From positions 1 through 27,530 of the forward strand of contig VXOZ01000412.1 of assembly GCA_009839775.1 (NCBI GenBank): DNA of 27,530 bases, in the 5' to 3' direction. Positions 24,841 through 27,530 of the stretch are shown in pieces; position 1 is the first letter of the stretch; the number at the start of each line of letters is the position of its first letter. A program made the translations under genes and the position numbers. The notes below the pieces were generated by a model that did no database searches, was not told the origin of the DNA, and worked only from the letters and a program-made list of their open reading frames with translations. This DNA comes from Chloroflexota bacterium. Lineage in GTDB: Bacteria > Chloroflexota > UBA11872 > VXOZ01.

Positions 24841-26402
24841 GGCCGCTCCTGTCCCGCTCCGAATCCCAGCGATTCCAGATTAGCCGATATCTCCGCGTCC
24901 AGACGTGCGGCTTCCGCCTGCTGCTCACGCCATTGCTCAGCCAGGCGCGTCATCTTCTCTTCGAACGGCTCGCCGTCGTCGGCTTGGGGTTCGGCGCCGA
25001 CATAGCGGCCGGGGGTGAGGACGTGGTCGTGCTTGGCGACTTCCTCGAGCGTGGCGGCCTTGCAGAAGCCGGGGACATCCTCGTAGTCGTCGCTGCGGTC
25101 TCGCCAAAAGTGGTAAGTGTCGGCAATGCGGGCGATGTCCTCTTGGGTGAGCTCGCGATGCGTGCGGTCGGTCATGCGGCCGAGCTTGCGGGCGTCGATG
25201 AAGAGCAGTTCGTCTCGGCGGTTGCGTCGGTTGCGCGCCAGAAACCAGAGGCAGACGGGAATCTGTGTCGAGTAGAAGAGCTGGCCCGGCATGGCGACCA
25301 TGCAGTCGACCAGGCCGGCCTCGATCAGGCTTTTGCGAATCTCGCCTTCGCCGGACTGATTGGACGACATGGAGCCGTTAGCCAGGACAAAGCCGGCGAC
25401 TCCGTTAGGCGCCAGGTGGTGCGCCATGTGCTGGACCCAGGCGAAGTTGGCATTGCCCGCCGGCGGGACGCCGAACCGCCAGCGCTGGTCGTCGCGCAGG
25501 CGATCGCCGCCCCAGTCGGAGATGTTGAAGGGTGGATTGGCGAGGATGAAGTCGGCCTTGAGGTCGGGGTGGCGGTCGTTGTGGAAGCTGTCGCCGTGGG
25601 CGATCTGCCCCTCGATGCCGCGAATGGCGAGATTCATTTTGGCGAGCCGCCAGGTCGTGTGGTTCGACTCCTGGCCGTAGATGGAGATGTCGGACTTCGC
25701 CTTGCCGCCGTTGCCGTTTCCCGTCGCATGAGCGCTGACGAACTCTGCCGACTGCACGAACATGCCTGACGAGCCACAGCAGGGGTCGTAGACGCGGCCG
25801 CGGTACGGCTCGATCATCTCGACCAGTAGTCGGACGACAGAGTTGGGGGTGTAGAACTCGCCGCCGCCCTTTCCCTCCGCGCTGGCGAATCGCGAGAGAA
25901 AGTACTCGTAGACACGCCCCAGGACATCGCGGGACCGAGATTCCTGATCGCCGACCTGGATATTGCTGATCATGTTGATCAGTTGTCCGAGCCGCTGCTT
26001 GTCGAGCGCGGGGCGTGAATAGTCCTTCGGCAAGATGTCCTTTAGGGATGGATTGTCGCGCTCGATGGCGGACATTGCGTCGTCAACGAGTTGGCCGATC
26101 ATGGGCTGCGGAGCCTGATGCTGCAGGTGTCCCCAGCGAGCCTCCGGAGGTACCCAGAAGATGCTTTCGGCGCTGTACTCGTCTGGATCCTCGGGGTCCG
26201 CGAAATCGACCTCTTGCAGCTGCTGGTACTGCTCCTCGAACGCGTCGGAGATGTACTTGAGGAAGATCAGGCCGAGGACGACGTGCTTGTATTCGGCGGC
26301 GTCCATGCTGCCGCGGAGCGCATCAGCCATCTCCCAGAGCTGAGCTTCGTATCCGGTCGTGGCGGTGTTAGGGGTCTTTGTGGATGTCTTGGGTTTCCGC
26401 AT
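24837..26402 (-). CDS. hsdM: Type I R-M modification subunit
   Basis: 521 residues. The N-terminal helical HsdM domain (about 18-150) is followed by an N6-adenine methyltransferase core. SAM motif I is D206-P-C-C-G-S-S-G-M-F and catalytic motif IV is N289-P-P-F292. A long C-terminal helical region (A-E-Q-W-R-E-Q-Q-A-E-A-A-R) packs against HsdS. It methylates host DNA at the HsdS-defined site and is needed for restriction. It is the first gene of the minus-strand cluster, so its promoter should lie in 26403-26560. Length and motifs are normal. Confidence 0.95.
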   Translation of the reverse strand: MRKPKTSTKTPNTATTGYEAQLWEMADALRGSMDAAEYKHVVLGLIFLKYISDAFEEQYQQLQEVDFADPEDPDEYSAESIFWVPPEARWGHLQHQAPQPMIGQLVDDAMSAIERDNPSLKDILPKDYSRPALDKQRLGQLINMISNIQVGDQESRSRDVLGRVYEYFLSRFASAEGKGGGEFYTPNSVVRLLVEMIEPYRGRVYDPCCGSSGMFVQSAEFVSAHATGNGNGGKAKSDISIYGQESNHTTWRLAKMNLAIRGIEGQIAHGDSFHNDRHPDLKADFILANPPFNISDWGGDRLRDDQRWRFGVPPAGNANFAWVQHMAHHLAPNGVAGFVLANGSMSSNQSGEGEIRKSLIEAGLVDCMVAMPGQLFYSTQIPVCLWFLARNRRNRRDELLFIDARKLGRMTDRTHRELTQEDIARIADTYHFWRDRSDDYEDVPGFCKAATLEEVAKHDHVLTPGRYVGAEPQADDGEPFEEKMTRLAEQWREQQAEAARLDAEISANLESLGFGAGQERP

Positions 26403-26560
26403 GGGAGGATTCTAGTTGGCGAAGGTCAGGACTCCCTTCGCAGTCACTCGATCGTCCGTTTTGCGTTCCTCGGCCGTCGACATAGGATTGAACTTCGAGC
26501 GAGCATCAGGTCCAGCGCAGCTTGACCGGATTGTTGGCTCGCTAGTGCAAGGCAATCGAC

Positions 26561-26695
26561 ATGACCCAGACACCGAGAATGCGTGGCAAAGGCGGCAAAG
26601 GTGGCAAGAGCGGCGGAGGCCGCCCGCCGAACGCGCCGAGCACAACCGGCAAGCCCTCCGGTGGCGGACGAGGCAACAACCCGCCGAAGCGCTAG
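26561..26695 (+). CDS. Gly/Lys-rich 44-residue protein
   Basis: ATG at 26561, stop TAG at 26693-26695. The composition is strikingly biased: M-T-Q-T-P-R-M-R-G-K-G-G-K-G-G-K-S-G-G-G at the start, then P-S-T-T-G-K-P-S-G-G-G-R-G-N-N-P-P-K-R at the end. It is basic and probably disordered, as nucleic-acid-binding tails are. No family is recognised. It is divergent from hsdM and lies 95 bp before the winged-helix gene. No strong Shine-Dalgarno is evident, so expression is uncertain. Confidence 0.5.
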   Translation: MTQTPRMRGKGGKGGKSGGGRPPNAPSTTGKPSGGGRGNNPPKR

Positions 26696-26790
26696 CCGCT
26701 CGGCTTGGGCGCCGATGCGCTCACCGTTCCGCAGCACGCATTCGCTCTCCGAACACATGCCTAGCGACATGCACGCCGCGGAGTCCACAC

Positions 26791-27530
26791 GTGAGCGACG
26801 ACCCGCGGATCGCCCCGATCCGCACCTACCTGAAAGAACACGCCTGGCGGCACGGCCACGGCCGCACCGCCGAGCGGTTCGGCGTCTCGCGCCAGACGCT
26901 CTGGCGCTTCCTTGATCGCGACCAGGTTGGACGCAGGCTGCCCCGCGCGGTCCTCGACAGCGTGGGCGGCAGTGTCCAGGCGCTGGAGGCGGCAACGCGA
27001 ACGTTGATGGCCGAGCCGGCTTCGCGCAGCCGAGCCCCGTTCAACCGCTCGCTCAGCGAAGAGCTTCACGATGCGCTGCTCTACCTCTGTGAAGCGCCGC
27101 TTACAACTGCCGGTGAACTGGCCCGCCTCAGGCGCGTGCCGGCCTCCACGCTGCGCGACCAGCTGGTCAAGCTCAGCAAACGCGGACTAATCGACTGCCG
27201 ACCGCACCGACTTGACGCGTTGGGACCGCGCCCCCATCGCCGCTACTTCCCCACTGCCGCCGGCATCCGCGCCGTCGGAATCGACGGCTCAGGGTTGCTG
27301 CCGCTCTACCCCGTCTCAAAGCAGTGGTTCAAGCTGCTGGCCGAGCGGCTGGACTCGGTCGCGGTGCTCTACCGCGTCGCCGCGATGATCGCGGAGGCCG
27401 ACCCTGAACAGCAGCCGCTGAGGGTCGACCACTACCGCCAGGGTCCTTACGACGCACTGCTCACGCTCTCCGGCAGACGCTCGGTCGGACTACTGCGCCA
27501 GGGTCCGATGCTGAGTGCCGCCAACCTGCG
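26791..27530 (+). CDS. Winged-helix DNA-binding protein (partial, runs off window)
   Basis: A continuous frame from GTG at 26791 to the window end (246 complete codons, no stop), so the 3' end is missing. The N-terminal HTH reads H-G-R-T-A-E-R-F-G-V-S-R-Q-T-L-W-R-F-L. A second winged-helix unit follows: L-T-T-A-G-E-L-A-R-L-R-R-V-P-A-S-T-L-R-D-Q-L-V-K-L-S-K-R-G-L-I. Then comes R-R-Y-F-P-T-A-A-G-I-R-A-V. The last visible part (Y-R-V-A-A-M-I-A-E-A ... D-A-L-L-T-L-S-G) resembles replication-relaxation-type proteins of mobile elements. It could be a regulator or a replication/mobility protein of the island. Confidence 0.65.
   Translation, partial: MSDDPRIAPIRTYLKEHAWRHGHGRTAERFGVSRQTLWRFLDRDQVGRRLPRAVLDSVGGSVQALEAATRTLMAEPASRSRAPFNRSLSEELHDALLYLCEAPLTTAGELARLRRVPASTLRDQLVKLSKRGLIDCRPHRLDALGPRPHRRYFPTAAGIRAVGIDGSGLLPLYPVSKQWFKLLAERLDSVAVLYRVAAMIAEADPEQQPLRVDHYRQGPYDALLTLSGRRSVGLLRQGPMLSAANL

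Overview
The window is G+C-rich bacterial DNA with many GTG starts and tightly overlapping genes. Nearly every intact gene belongs to a defence, toxin-antitoxin or mobile-element family, so I read it as a defence island in a high-GC bacterium. An actinobacterial or similar lineage is plausible (one toxin-antitoxin pair resembles mycobacterial VapBC45), but no rRNA, tRNA or housekeeping gene fixes the taxonomy.

Layout. (1) 202-2023, minus: an XRE HTH fused to an ImmA/IrrE-type zinc peptidase, followed after 4 nt by a PIN-domain nuclease. (2) 2042-2144: a shared regulatory region with a perfect 19-bp inverted repeat built on a TTGCGCAA core. (3) 2154-4250, plus: a ubiquitin-like conjugation operon, comprising a tandem-Ubl multiubiquitin protein, an E1-like ThiF adenylyltransferase with a DUF6791-type N-terminal domain, and a Cys/His-rich DUF6527-type protein. 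(4) 4291-5513, minus: a KilA-N protein translationally coupled (TGATG) to a small two-TM membrane protein. (5) 5876-8723: nested, decayed IS21-family elements. (6) 9057-15512, minus: a Gabija-type locus with intact gajA. Its gajB is split by a complete IS1595-family element (9760-12334) with 33-bp terminal inverted repeats and an 8-bp target duplication. The element carries a DNA methyltransferase-HNH fusion and a small unknown protein as passengers. (7) 15698-26402, minus: a type I restriction-modification locus in the order hsdM, mntA, hepT, hsdS, PIN-protein gene, deoxyribosyltransferase/TIR-like gene, vapB45-like, vapC45-like, hsdR. (8) 26561-27530, plus: a 44-residue Gly/Lys-rich protein and a winged-helix protein that runs off the window.

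How the genes fit together. The type I R-M genes are interleaved with two toxin-antitoxin pairs and two further candidate effectors, mostly with start/stop overlaps. This suggests co-expression and a layered system in which inserted modules respond if restriction fails. Gabija lies directly downstream of hsdR but should be inactive or altered because gajB is split after its N-terminal ATPase half. Deleting the element and one target duplication in silico restores one 629-codon frame, so the insertion is clean and probably recent. On the left, the fused HTH-peptidase gene is divergent from the ubiquitin-like operon and shares its operator region. That arrangement recalls the HTH/metallopeptidase pairs (CapH/CapP) that control CBASS operons after DNA damage. 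Whether the peptidase cleaves its own HTH here is inference.
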